From positions 558,001 through 622,000 of the forward strand of contig NZ_CP077604.1 in the NCBI RefSeq assembly GCF_019048865.1: a DNA stretch of 64,000 nt, read 5' to 3'. Both the position numbers and the translations under genes were made by a program. The DNA is from Aquihabitans sp. G128 (lineage in GTDB: Bacteria; Actinomycetota; Acidimicrobiia; Acidimicrobiales; Iamiaceae). Each line of letters opens with the position of its first letter. The stretch's first letter is position 1. This document shows, in pieces, positions 1-8,392 of the stretch. A model generated the notes under the pieces. That model saw only the letters and a list, made by a program, of their open reading frames with translations, did no database searches and was not told where the DNA came from.

Positions 1-1695
1 CAGCCGGCCGACGCGGTGCTCGCCCTCTCGGCGGTGGCCGTGGCGGGCTCGGTGGTGGGCTTCGACGTGCTGCGGGCCGTGACCGGGCTCGACGACCGTG
101 CCCTGCTGGCTGCGGTCGACCGCTTGGTGGCCACCCGGCTCCTGGCCGAGGACGCCACCGGCGACGGCCTCCGCACCACCCACGCCCTGGTCCGCGACGC
201 CGTGCTGGCCGGGCTGGGCCCCTCCCGGCTGGCGTGGCTGCACCTCCGCGTGGCCGAGGCCCTGGAGGCCGAGCCCGAGCGCACGGGCGGAGCTGCCGAC
301 CTGGCCCGGCACTACGCCGCGGCCGGCCGGCCCGGCTCCGCTCGCGCCCGGCGCTGGGCGATCCGAGCCGGTGACGAGGCCCTGGCTCGCGCGGCGTGGG
401 AGACCGCCGACGAGCACGCCGGCCGGGCCTTGGCCGGCGCCGACGACCCCGAGGACCGCATCGCCGGCCTCGTGGTGCGGGCCCGGGCGCAGCGGGGGCT
501 CGGCCACCGCGACGCCACCGATGCTGCGCTCGAGGAGGCCATCTCGCTGGCTCGCGTCCACCGGCGCCCGCGCCGCTTCGCCGAGGCCGTCCTGGCCCTG
601 GTGGGCGGCGCCGGCCGCGGCGTGCCCGAGACGGCGCGCTACCGCTGGACGTCGGTGATCGAGGAGGCCCTCGCCGGCCTGGCGGACGGGGACGGCGACG
701 ACGACCTGCGGGTGCCGCTCCTCGGCTCGCTCGCCCTCTCGCTCCTGCTGACCGACCGCGACGACGAGCGGGCGGCGGCGGCCGACGAGGCCCTCGCCCG
801 AGCGCGCGCCGACGGCGACCCGTCGCTCGTGGCCCAGGCCCTGCTCGACCACCGCCGCGCCCGCATCGACCCCCGCCACGCGGAGGCTCGCCTGGCCGAC
901 CTGAGCGAGGTGCGCGCCCTGGCCGCGGCGGCCGGGCAGCCCGACCTGGCGATCGCCGCCGCGGTCTACGAGCACGAGGACCGGCTGCTGGTGGGCGACC
1001 GGCCCGGGGCCCGAGCCAGCCTGGCCGAGGCCGAGGCCCTCCTCGAGCGGCACCCCGAGCCCTACTGGCGCTGGTGCACGGCCACCTGGCGGGTGGTCGA
1101 CCTGCTGCTCGACGGCCACCTCGACGCAGCCGAGGAGGCCGCCTTCGCCGCCATCGACCCCGAGGCCGACCACGACGAGGCCATCGCCTGCCTCGGCGTG
1201 AACCTGTGCGACCTGCGCCTGTTCCAGGGCCGGGCCGGCGAGGTGGTCGACCTCCTGCGCGCCGCGGTGGCGGCCAACTCCGACATCCCGTGCTACCGGG
1301 CGGTGCTGGCCCTGTGCCTGGTGGAGGCGGGCGACCGTGACGGCGCCGCCGTCGAGCTGGACTGGTTCGCCGCCGACGGGTTCCGCACCATCCCGGACGA
1401 CACCAACCGCCTGCTCGCCTTCGCCGTGCTCGCCGACGTCGCCTGCCAGCTCGGCGCGACCGAGGCCGCGCTGCCGCTGCTCGAGGAGCTGGCGCCCCAC
1501 GCCGGCCGCCAGGTCGTCCTCAACTGCTTCGGCGGCGGCGGTGCCGTGTGGGGACCGGTGGCCACGCAGCTGGCCGGCCTGGCCGAGCTCCTGGGCGACG
1601 GCGAAGCTGCCGCCACCTGGAGCGCCCAGGCCCGCTGCGAAGCCGAGGCCTTCGACGCCCCGCTCGTCCTCGCCCGCTCCTCCGTCTCCCGCTGA
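1..1695 (+). CDS. ATPase-type regulator, C-terminal part (partial)
   Basis: The reading frame is open from the first base, so the gene starts upstream of the window; the GTG at 16 is only an internal valine. The visible 565 residues are almost wholly alpha-helical, Ala/Leu/Glu-rich and TPR-like. The segment around residues 50-75, with a 'THALVRDAVL' stretch, is typical of the winged-helix region that follows the NB-ARC/AAA module in AfsR, MalT-like LuxR and BTAD-type regulators or class-III adenylate cyclases. No LuxR HTH is present at the C terminus, unlike the related gene at 60983, so the effector domain must lie at the missing N terminus (BTAD or cyclase). It is convergent with the next gene, 14 bp away. 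The family call is inference. Confidence 0.6.
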   Translation, partial: QPADAVLALSAVAVAGSVVGFDVLRAVTGLDDRALLAAVDRLVATRLLAEDATGDGLRTTHALVRDAVLAGLGPSRLAWLHLRVAEALEAEPERTGGAADLARHYAAAGRPGSARARRWAIRAGDEALARAAWETADEHAGRALAGADDPEDRIAGLVVRARAQRGLGHRDATDAALEEAISLARVHRRPRRFAEAVLALVGGAGRGVPETARYRWTSVIEEALAGLADGDGDDDLRVPLLGSLALSLLLTDRDDERAAAADEALARARADGDPSLVAQALLDHRRARIDPRHAEARLADLSEVRALAAAAGQPDLAIAAAVYEHEDRLLVGDRPGARASLAEAEALLERHPEPYWRWCTATWRVVDLLLDGHLDAAEEAAFAAIDPEADHDEAIACLGVNLCDLRLFQGRAGEVVDLLRAAVAANSDIPCYRAVLALCLVEAGDRDGAAVELDWFAADGFRTIPDDTNRLLAFAVLADVACQLGATEAALPLLEELAPHAGRQVVLNCFGGGGAVWGPVATQLAGLAELLGDGEAAATWSAQARCEAEAFDAPLVLARSSVSR

Positions 1696-1709
1696 CCCGG
1701 GGTGCCGGG

Positions 1710-2681
1710 TCAGGAACCGAGGTCGGGCCAGGCCTTGGTGGAGGTGCGGCGCTTGCGCTGGCCGCTGACGGCCCAGGCCCGGCGCCACACGCCGGATTGG
1801 GGCGACGACAGCGAGGGGGTCTCGCCGGCCGCGGCGCGGCGGCGGGCCGAGTACCAGTCGGTGGTGGCCTCGTCGGCGAGGGCGGCGACGGCCGCCTCGA
1901 TCCGGCGGGACAGGGCCGTCGAGCGCTCGCCCTCGTGGGCCACGAGGGGCTTGCCGAACGTGACGACCGTGCGCGATCGCTTGGGCGTGCTCTTGCCCTT
2001 GGGCAGGATGCGGCCGGTGCCGGCCAGGTGCACCGGCACCACCGGGATGTCGCACTTGAGGGCGAGGTAGGCGGCGCCGCCTCGGAACGGGTGGCCCCAG
2101 CCGTCGGGGGAGCGGCCGCCCTCGGGGAAGATGACCATGCTCCATCCCTGGTCGATCAGCTCGCGGGCCTGGTCGGCCGACGTGCGCGTGACCTTCGAGC
2201 GCTCGATCGGGATGGCGTTGAGCACCAGCGCCGACGCGGTGGCCTTCAGTCGGGTGTCGAAGAAGTAGTCGGCGGCGGCGGCGGCGAACACCTGGTGGCG
2301 GTACGGCTCGGGCAGGGACGTGATGAGCAGTCCGGCGTCGATGTGGCTGTGGTGGTTGGCCGCGAAGATGACCGGCCCGTCGAGGTCGGCCAGGCGGTCG
2401 AGGCCCCGGCGCTCGGGCTGGGCGAGGCCGGCGATGATCGGCCGCACCAGGCCCTCGGTGACGAAGTAGCGGGCGTAGCGGGCCGGCAGCTTGCGCGCCC
2501 ACCCGGAGTCGTAGTCGGCCCCGAGCTGGCGCTCGTCCGGCAGCGGCTCGACGCTCAGCGGCGTGGTGGGGGCGCGGTAGGGGAACGTGCTCTGCGACAC
2601 GAGGTCGCGCACCGACGGCACCCGCCCGGCGGCGGCCTGCACCGCGCCCAGCGCCTTCTCGACGCCCTTCTTCTCAACCAC
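1710..2681 (-). CDS. PlsC-type 1-acyl-glycerol-3-phosphate acyltransferase family
   Basis: 323 residues, GTG start. The acyltransferase block I motif H-x4-D is at about residues 110-115 (NHHSHID) and block III at about 185-193 (FPEGGRSPDG), with the block II arginine region between them. This is the lysophosphatidic acid acyltransferase fold that moves an acyl chain onto a lysophospholipid or related alcohol at the membrane. It is the last gene of a five-gene minus-strand cluster, starting 9 bp after the LarA-like stop. Family members vary widely in acceptor, so true AGPAT activity is not certain; the context (acyl-CoA reductase, alcohol dehydrogenase) suggests a specialised lipid. The C-terminal ~60 residues are basic and outside the conserved domain. 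Confidence 0.85.
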   Translation of the reverse strand: MVEKKGVEKALGAVQAAAGRVPSVRDLVSQSTFPYRAPTTPLSVEPLPDERQLGADYDSGWARKLPARYARYFVTEGLVRPIIAGLAQPERRGLDRLADLDGPVIFAANHHSHIDAGLLITSLPEPYRHQVFAAAAADYFFDTRLKATASALVLNAIPIERSKVTRTSADQARELIDQGWSMVIFPEGGRSPDGWGHPFRGGAAYLALKCDIPVVPVHLAGTGRILPKGKSTPKRSRTVVTFGKPLVAHEGERSTALSRRIEAAVAALADEATTDWYSARRRAAAGETPSLSSPQSGVWRRAWAVSGQRKRRTSTKAWPDLGS

Positions 2682-2690
2682 GGTGCCGGC

Positions 2691-4283
2691 TCACTTCACG
2701 TCGGCCATGAGGATGGGCGGGTTCTTGAGGTGGGTGATGGTGGGCTGCGGGCCGACCACGTCCTCGGCCATCTCGAAGGCGTCGTTGAGGGTGGAGGCCG
2801 ACTTGAAGCCGAGGCGGGCGACGGCGCGGTTGTCACCGCCGACGACGATGACCCGGCCGAGGTGCTTCAGGGCGTGGCTGCCCCAGTACCACATGTAGAA
2901 CGGGTGGACGCCGTGGTAGGCGTAGCTCGTGCGGTAGAGGTGGCGGTACCACTCGTCCTCGGCGAACTGCTTCTCCCACTTGGCCTCGATCTCCTTCGGG
3001 TCCTTGGTGTCGGCCAGGACCTGCTCGAAGAAGTCGATGTAGCTGGGGTGGTGCACCGGGTGGAACTCCCACGGGGTGGGATGGGTCATGATCAGCACGC
3101 CACCCTCCCGCACCAGCGGCTTGCCGCGGTACATGTTGAAGAAGTAGCCGAGCCCGAGGCACATGACCAGGATCGGGTTCATGATCGAGTTCACGTTGTA
3201 GGGGCAGATGTAGGGCAGCCCCATGGTGAGGATGTCGGTCTGGCCCTCCACCGGCACGATGTGCTGGTCGAAGCAGTGCTCCAGGGTCTTCTCGTGGACG
3301 GGCTCGATGGCGCCGGCCTGCACGGAGGTGACGCCGTAGGGCGCCCGGTGGCCCTGGAAGATCTTGCGGCGGGTGGGCGAGCTCAGGCGCTTCAGGCCCT
3401 GCTGCATGCCGATGAACGAGACCCGGTCCTTGGTGGTCCACTCCCACTCGCGCTTGGCCAGCACGCTCATCGGGCCGTCCTGGCCGAAGGTGTCGTTGTT
3501 GATGGTGGTCTCGATCTGGAACACCTTCACGCCGGCATCGGCGATGACCTTGCCCATGCGCCAGTTGCTGTGGTGCAGCTCGGAGTTGTGGCGGTCCATG
3601 AACGACTTCGAGTGCTCCATCGTGTGCACGTTGTGGTGGTGCTTGATGGAGCGGTAGCTGGCCAGGCCCGTGGCGGTGCTCTTGTGGCCGCCGTCCATGG
3701 AGACGATGTTGATGTTGACGTAGACCAGCAGGTCGCTCTCAGCGGCTCGCTTGTTGATCTCGACCTCCTCGCCGTGCTTGGTGGTGCCCAGGAAGGCGAG
3801 GTTGTCGGGGTCCTCGGCGTCGTGGTTGTAGAGGGCGCCCTGGGGGGCGAAGGCGTCGTAGACGCGGTCGCCGACGGCGTGGCGCAGCTCGTCCTCGGTC
3901 ATGCGGCGGTGCAGCGCCAGGGCGGCGATGAGGTGCACGTCGTCGACCCCGGCGGCGGCGGCCAGGTCGAGCACCTGCTCGATGACCCGTTGGCGGATGT
4001 CGGGCCGCTTCATCGGCGGGAGCGGCAGCGACACGTCGTCGAACGCGATCGTGAGCTTCATGCCCGGCGTGAGGAGGTCGGCGAGCGGAGCCATCTCCAT
4101 GGGGTTGGCCAGGGCGTCGGCGATGGCGCCCTCGACGTCGTCGAGGGCGTCGAGCGGCTCGCCGGGGTAGATGACCCGGCTGCGACCGGCGGGCAGCTTC
4201 TCGAGCCGGAACCCTTCGCCGTGGTGGAAGAGGATCGGCGGCGTCGACTTGTCGACGTCGAGCACGAAACCGGGACGGGGCAT
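2691..4283 (-). CDS. LarA-like (DUF2088, lactate racemase N-domain) protein
   Basis: 530 residues. The ATG at 4283 overlaps the upstream TGA by one base (TGATG), which fixes the start and implies translational coupling. The N-terminal half resembles the LarA N-domain: an 'ALALHRRMTEDELR' segment near residue 90 matches the catalytic-His loop, followed by a VEINK stretch and a GG-x-KS-x-A-x-G-x-A-S-Y segment like the SGG-x-K-x-x-x-PG region of LarA. LarA racemases and epimerases interconvert alpha-hydroxy acids with a nickel-pincer (NPN) cofactor made by LarB/C/E, none of which is in this window. The C-terminal half is aromatic- and His-rich and unlike classical LarA. Substrate unknown; the operon suggests a hydroxylated acyl intermediate (inference). 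Confidence 0.7.
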   Translation of the reverse strand: MPRPGFVLDVDKSTPPILFHHGEGFRLEKLPAGRSRVIYPGEPLDALDDVEGAIADALANPMEMAPLADLLTPGMKLTIAFDDVSLPLPPMKRPDIRQRVIEQVLDLAAAAGVDDVHLIAALALHRRMTEDELRHAVGDRVYDAFAPQGALYNHDAEDPDNLAFLGTTKHGEEVEINKRAAESDLLVYVNINIVSMDGGHKSTATGLASYRSIKHHHNVHTMEHSKSFMDRHNSELHHSNWRMGKVIADAGVKVFQIETTINNDTFGQDGPMSVLAKREWEWTTKDRVSFIGMQQGLKRLSSPTRRKIFQGHRAPYGVTSVQAGAIEPVHEKTLEHCFDQHIVPVEGQTDILTMGLPYICPYNVNSIMNPILVMCLGLGYFFNMYRGKPLVREGGVLIMTHPTPWEFHPVHHPSYIDFFEQVLADTKDPKEIEAKWEKQFAEDEWYRHLYRTSYAYHGVHPFYMWYWGSHALKHLGRVIVVGGDNRAVARLGFKSASTLNDAFEMAEDVVGPQPTITHLKNPPILMADVK

Positions 4284-4819
4284 CAGGTGTGCTCCTCGTT
4301 CGAAGCGGTGGGAGAGGGGGTAGGATCGGTGTCGGCGGCGGCGGCGGCCGGTCGGGCCTCGACGTCGGACGGCGTGGTGAAGGCGGTGCGCCACGAGGGG
4401 GCGGTGGCGCCGCCCTCGTCGGTCCAGAGGTCGATGGCCGAGACGATGCGGCCCTGCTTGACGGTTGCCCGCTGCGCGCACCAGGTCATCTGGTCGCCCA
4501 TCGGCACCTCGACCCAGGCGAGGACGTCGTCGCCGTCGGCGCGCACGGCCTGGACCGTGATGTGCCAGCCCTCGGGGTAGGCCCGGTTCATGGCGATGAA
4601 CGCGTCGCCGCCGACGAAGCGCTCGCGGGTGGCGGGCCACAGCACGACGACGTCGTCGGCGAGCGTCTCGCGGGCCCCGTCCCAGTCGCGGTCCTCCATG
4701 CGCTCCCAGAGGGCGCGGACCACGTCGACCGGGGCCTTGAGCTTCTTGCGCTTCTTCTTCTTCGCCTTGGCGACCGGGTGGTCGACGATGCGCCCGGTGT
4801 TCGGGTCGATGAAGCTCAT
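4283..4819 (-). CDS. NTF2-like / SnoaL-like protein
   Basis: 178 residues. The start ATG at 4819 overlaps the upstream stop in an ATGA arrangement. After a very basic stretch (about residues 18-30, alternating Lys/Lys-Arg) comes a cone-shaped NTF2-like domain from about 30 to 145: 'VVRALWERMEDRDWDGARETL' is the typical N-terminal helix, and the 'ADDVVVLWPATRERFVGGDAF' strand follows. A Pro/Ala/Asp-rich tail ends the protein. NTF2-like proteins of this size are either small-molecule isomerases/dehydratases or ligand-binding partners. No catalytic residue can be assigned. The position inside the acyl-CoA reductase cluster, with overlaps on both sides, indicates a role in the same pathway. Confidence 0.75.
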   Translation of the reverse strand: MSFIDPNTGRIVDHPVAKAKKKKRKKLKAPVDVVRALWERMEDRDWDGARETLADDVVVLWPATRERFVGGDAFIAMNRAYPEGWHITVQAVRADGDDVLAWVEVPMGDQMTWCAQRATVKQGRIVSAIDLWTDEGGATAPSWRTAFTTPSDVEARPAAAAADTDPTPSPTASNEEHT

Positions 4820-5970
4820 CGGCCCGGCTTCCGCAGGTCGAACGCCACCTTGACCGCGCCGCGGGCGCCGGCGGTGGCGGCGTGCTCGATGGCGTCGGTG
4901 TAGCGAGAGAGCGGGTACGTGGCGCTGAGCAGCCGCTCGAGGCCGGCGTCGGCCACCAGGGCCAGGGCCCGGTCGAAGTCGGGGCGGGTGTAGGCGTAGC
5001 AACCGCGGATGGCGGTCTCGCGGTGCCAGAGGCTGGTCAGGTCGAGCGTGGTGTGGCCGGGCATGCCCACCACGAGCACCTCGCCGCCGGGGGCCACCAC
5101 CTGGAGGGCCTGGGTGAGGCTGGCCTCGCTGCCGACGCAGTCGACCACCAGGTCCACGCCGTCGGTGAGCTGGCCGCCGTCGAGCACGAACGAGCCGGTG
5201 AGCGAGCGCAGCACCCGGCCCAGCTCTCGGGGCGCCACCACCTGGTCGGCGCCCAGGCTGGTGGCCAGCGCCTTCTGGTGCGGGTACTTGCCGGTGGCCA
5301 CGAGCGTGCCGACCGTGGCCTCGGCCCGCAGCGCGGCGATGGTGAGCAGGCCGAGCGTGCCGGCGCCGATCACGGCCACCGTGGCCTTGGGCCCGGAGGC
5401 CGCCACCGTGCGGGCGGCGTGCACGGCGCAGGCCGTGGGCTCCACCATGACGGCCGCCTCGTCCGACAGCGCGTCGGGCACGGCGAGCAGCTGGCTCTCG
5501 TGGGCGACCATCGAGGTGGACCAGCCACCGCCGGTGTCCTCGCAGTAGCCGCTCTGCAGGCCGGGCTCGAGGTGGCCGAAGGCGATGCGCCCGCAGTGGT
5601 TGGTGCGGCCCGCCTCGCACGCCGGGCACACCGGGTCGATGCCGCGGGTGACGCAGGAGAGCACGGGGATCAGCACGGCTCGGGTGCCGTCCTCGAGCGA
5701 GCCGACGACCTCGTGGCCGGGGGTGAACGGGAACGAGACGATGGGCTCGAAGTAGCGGCTGGAGCGCCCGTCGATGGTGGCGAGGTCGGAGCCGCAGATC
5801 CCGGCGAGGCGGGGCTGGAGGCGCACCCAGCCCTCGGCGGGCAGCTCGGGCTCGTCGACGTCCTTGAGGCTGAGCGGGCCGACCGGCGCGCCCTTGCCGG
5901 CGCCGAGGCGGCCGGCGATGGAGGCGGCGACGTACTTGCCGGCCTTGCGCTCGAAGCGGAGGGCCTTCAT
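4816..5970 (-). CDS. Zinc-dependent alcohol dehydrogenase (MDR family)
   Basis: 384 residues. The ATG at 5970 overlaps the previous stop (ATGA), and the stop overlaps the next ATG in the same way. The catalytic-zinc Cys is in GICGSD near residue 58 and the His in GHEVVG near 88. A structural-zinc cluster is seen as C-PVC-PAC...HC around residues 110-130, the E of 'VMVEPTA' is near 180, and a Rossmann GAGTLG is near 206. The layout matches threonine/sorbitol/glutathione-independent formaldehyde dehydrogenase relatives, so it oxidises or reduces an alcohol/aldehyde pair with NAD(P). Placed directly after an acyl-CoA reductase, it may handle the fatty aldehyde or alcohol (inference). Confidence 0.87.
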   Translation of the reverse strand: MKALRFERKAGKYVAASIAGRLGAGKGAPVGPLSLKDVDEPELPAEGWVRLQPRLAGICGSDLATIDGRSSRYFEPIVSFPFTPGHEVVGSLEDGTRAVLIPVLSCVTRGIDPVCPACEAGRTNHCGRIAFGHLEPGLQSGYCEDTGGGWSTSMVAHESQLLAVPDALSDEAAVMVEPTACAVHAARTVAASGPKATVAVIGAGTLGLLTIAALRAEATVGTLVATGKYPHQKALATSLGADQVVAPRELGRVLRSLTGSFVLDGGQLTDGVDLVVDCVGSEASLTQALQVVAPGGEVLVVGMPGHTTLDLTSLWHRETAIRGCYAYTRPDFDRALALVADAGLERLLSATYPLSRYTDAIEHAATAGARGAVKVAFDLRKPGR

Positions 5971-8315
5971 CGCGGCGCCGCCTTGGTGACGGCGCGACGC
6001 GGCGCCAGCGGGATGGGCGACGGCTTGAAGCCGGGGGCCTTGGACCAGTGCTCCACCAGCCAGCCCCGCTTGCGGGCCAGCGAGGCGAGGCGGGTCTCGG
6101 GGTTCACCGCCACCGGGAAGCCGACCACCTCGAGCATGGGGAGGTCGTTGGAGGAGTCGGCGTAGGCGCAGGACTCGGCGAGGTCGATGTCGTGCTTGGC
6201 CGCGTAGTCGAAGAGCGCCGAGGCCCGGCTCTCGCCGGTGGGCGGCACCTCGAGCATCTGGCCGTTGTAGCGACCGTCGGGACCGACGTCGAGCTTGGCC
6301 GACACGATGTCGTCGAAGAGCGGCCGCAGGGGCTCGACCACGAAGTCGAGCGCACCGGTGATGAGCACCGTGCGGTGGCCCAGCGCCCGGTGCTCGCGAA
6401 CCCGGCGGATGGCGGCGGGGAAGCTCTTGGTCAGGATGAGCTGCGACAGCATCTCCTGGGAGTCCTCCCGGATCTGCTCCACCGGTGCGCCTTCGTAGCG
6501 CCGGTAGAACGACCGCAGGAAGTCGCTGCGGTCGGCCCGGTCCATGCGCAGCAGGGTGGGTGCCTCGCCGATGAGCTTGGCGGCCAGGCGGACCTTGTCG
6601 TCCCGATCGAGGCGACGGCTGGCCAGCCAGGCGTAGCTGGTGACCACGTTCGACGCGATGAGCGTGTTCTCGAGGTCGAACGCCGCGAGCTGGCGGTCGG
6701 GGGAGAGGACCTGGCGGCGCAGGCGGGTGGAGCGGGGCTCGACCTTGCCCTTGCCCGGCTCGGAGCGCACCCGGGCGTGCTCGACCACCGACGGCAGGTG
6801 GATCTGGTGGACGTAGTGGTCCCAGTCGACGATCCGCGGGTCCATGCCGAACTCGGCCTGGTCCTCGGGGCTCAGCGCCTCGTGGGTGGCGAGCAGCCGG
6901 TCGACGCCGTAGATGGCCTCGCATGCGGTGTAGGCGCCGTAGAGCTCGACGTAGGTGAGGGCGCGCGACACGGTCTCGCGCTGCTCCTCCAGCTTCGAGG
7001 ACCACGCCGCCTGCTTGCCGCGCAGGGGCAGGGCGCCGATGAGCTTCTCACCCCGGTCGAGCAGGTCCTTGGCCCGGTTGAGCTGGTTCTCCACCTTGTT
7101 GCGGGTGGTGTAGCCCCAGTCGGGCACGGCGATGGGCTGGCCCTCGGCGTCGTAGAGCGGGTGGTCGCCGAACCAGGTCTGCACCAGGTCGACGAGGCGC
7201 TCGTACTTCAGTGGGTTGGCCGAGCCCGAGGCCACCTGGGTGATGTCGGGCGAGCCGTCCTCGTTGGCCGGGCCGCGAGCGGCGACGCCGATGATGGCGC
7301 CCACCACGAGGTCGACCGGGATGACGTCGACGGTGCCCTCGGGGACGCCGGGGAACTCCGTGAGCAGGCCCTGGGCGTAGGAGATGATGACCGGCTCGGC
7401 CATGCGGAAGCCGCGGATCCAGCCCGGCACCGGCTCGGACCACGCCGACTCGATGATGGCCGGGCGCACAATCGACACCGGGACGTCGCCCCGGTTCTCG
7501 CCGAGGGCCTTCTCGCCGAGGGCCTTGGTGTAGGCGTAGGCGTCGGGCCAGCCCAGCGAGGCGGCGCGGGTGCGGCCGGCCTCCACCAGCTGGTCCTTCA
7601 CCCAGGCCTTGCGGCGGTCCTCGCTCTTGGCGGCGAGAAGGGGGGTGCCGGCGCCGCCGAGCTCCTCGCGGGCCTCGACCATGAACGTGGCCAGCCGCTC
7701 GGGCTGGCGGCTGGCGGCCTCGGCGTCGGCTCGCACGCGGCGGGCGCTGTCGACCTCGCGGGACCAGTCGATGTCGATCCAGAACGGGCTCTGGTCCACC
7801 GGGATCTCGGGGGCGTCGCCCCGCCGGTTGCCGGCCACGTAGCAGGTGCTCACCGCCACCAGGTGGGGCGTGACGTCGAGGTCCTGGAGGGTGCGGGCGA
7901 TGCGGGTGGGCCCGAGCAGGTTCACCTCGACGGCGAGGTCGATGGGGGAGTCGAAGCTCACGGTGGCGGCCGAGTGGATGACGATGTCGCAGCTGCCGAG
8001 CAGGTCGCGGCCCTCGTCGGTGAGGCCGAGCCCGTCGGTGCCGACGTCGCCCTCGATGACGTGCACGCGTCGGGCCACCAGCTCGTCGAACGCCGCCTTG
8101 CCGCCCAGCTCGCCGCGCAGGCGGTCGAAGCAGTTGTTCTTGAAGATCTCCCGCTGGGCCCGCTGAGCCACCGACCGCATCCGGCCGGCGCGGATGAGCA
8201 GCACCAGCTCGCAGTCGGGCACGGAACGGAGGAGGCGTTCCACCAGGGCGGTGCCGAGGAACCCGGTCGAGCCGGTGACGGCGATCCGCTTCCCGGCGAG
8301 GTCGTCGGCGATCAC
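5967..8315 (-). CDS. Fatty acyl-CoA reductase fused to HAD-IB phosphatase-like domain
   Basis: 782 residues, GTG start. The N-terminal half is a 'male sterility'/NAD-binding_4 acyl-CoA reductase: the nucleotide motif GSTGFLG is at about residues 15-21 and the SDR catalytic Y-x3-K at Y260/K264, with a C-terminal sterile-domain-like region to about 520. The last ~240 residues are a HAD-IB (SerB-like) domain with motif I 'FDLENTLI' (D547), a motif II-type T in 'LITGALD' and motif IV 'ADSSNDLPML'. Motif I has Glu in place of the second Asp of DxDxT. Such fusions are known in actinobacteria, but what the HAD domain does there is unclear to me. It is first in the cluster, divergent from the TetR gene, with no clear Shine-Dalgarno sequence (possibly leaderless). 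Confidence 0.87.
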   Translation of the reverse strand: MIADDLAGKRIAVTGSTGFLGTALVERLLRSVPDCELVLLIRAGRMRSVAQRAQREIFKNNCFDRLRGELGGKAAFDELVARRVHVIEGDVGTDGLGLTDEGRDLLGSCDIVIHSAATVSFDSPIDLAVEVNLLGPTRIARTLQDLDVTPHLVAVSTCYVAGNRRGDAPEIPVDQSPFWIDIDWSREVDSARRVRADAEAASRQPERLATFMVEAREELGGAGTPLLAAKSEDRRKAWVKDQLVEAGRTRAASLGWPDAYAYTKALGEKALGENRGDVPVSIVRPAIIESAWSEPVPGWIRGFRMAEPVIISYAQGLLTEFPGVPEGTVDVIPVDLVVGAIIGVAARGPANEDGSPDITQVASGSANPLKYERLVDLVQTWFGDHPLYDAEGQPIAVPDWGYTTRNKVENQLNRAKDLLDRGEKLIGALPLRGKQAAWSSKLEEQRETVSRALTYVELYGAYTACEAIYGVDRLLATHEALSPEDQAEFGMDPRIVDWDHYVHQIHLPSVVEHARVRSEPGKGKVEPRSTRLRRQVLSPDRQLAAFDLENTLIASNVVTSYAWLASRRLDRDDKVRLAAKLIGEAPTLLRMDRADRSDFLRSFYRRYEGAPVEQIREDSQEMLSQLILTKSFPAAIRRVREHRALGHRTVLITGALDFVVEPLRPLFDDIVSAKLDVGPDGRYNGQMLEVPPTGESRASALFDYAAKHDIDLAESCAYADSSNDLPMLEVVGFPVAVNPETRLASLARKRGWLVEHWSKAPGFKPSPIPLAPRRAVTKAAPR

Positions 8316-8324
8316 GTACGGTTG

Positions 8325-8340
8325 TCTACCAGATGGTAGA
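8325..8340. promoter_or_regulatory. Perfect 16-bp palindrome, likely TetR operator
   Basis: TCTACCA-GA-TGGTAGA is a perfect inverted repeat with 7-bp arms and a 2-bp centre, lying in the short gap between the acyl-CoA reductase start (8315) and the TetR-family gene. The size and position suit an operator for the adjacent TetR protein controlling both directions. If the regulator began at the ATG at 8333, the palindrome would overlap its start, which is one reason to prefer the GTG at 8393. Binding is inferred, not shown. Confidence 0.65.
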
Positions 8341-8392
8341 GAGCGGCGCCGGTGGTGCCGGCGCCACCACCCGAACGGGGTCCGGAGGAGAC

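Noticed and set aside
1548..4580. Very long plus-strand reading frame (about 1010 codons)
   Set aside because: It runs antisense to the PlsC-like and LarA-like genes, which have clear motifs and overlapping starts. Long antisense frames are a by-product of high GC content.
6048..8339. 763-codon plus-strand frame opposite the acyl-CoA reductase fusion
   Set aside because: Its translation is low-complexity Gly/Ala/Val/Asp without a domain, while the minus strand holds a recognisable SDR plus HAD fusion.
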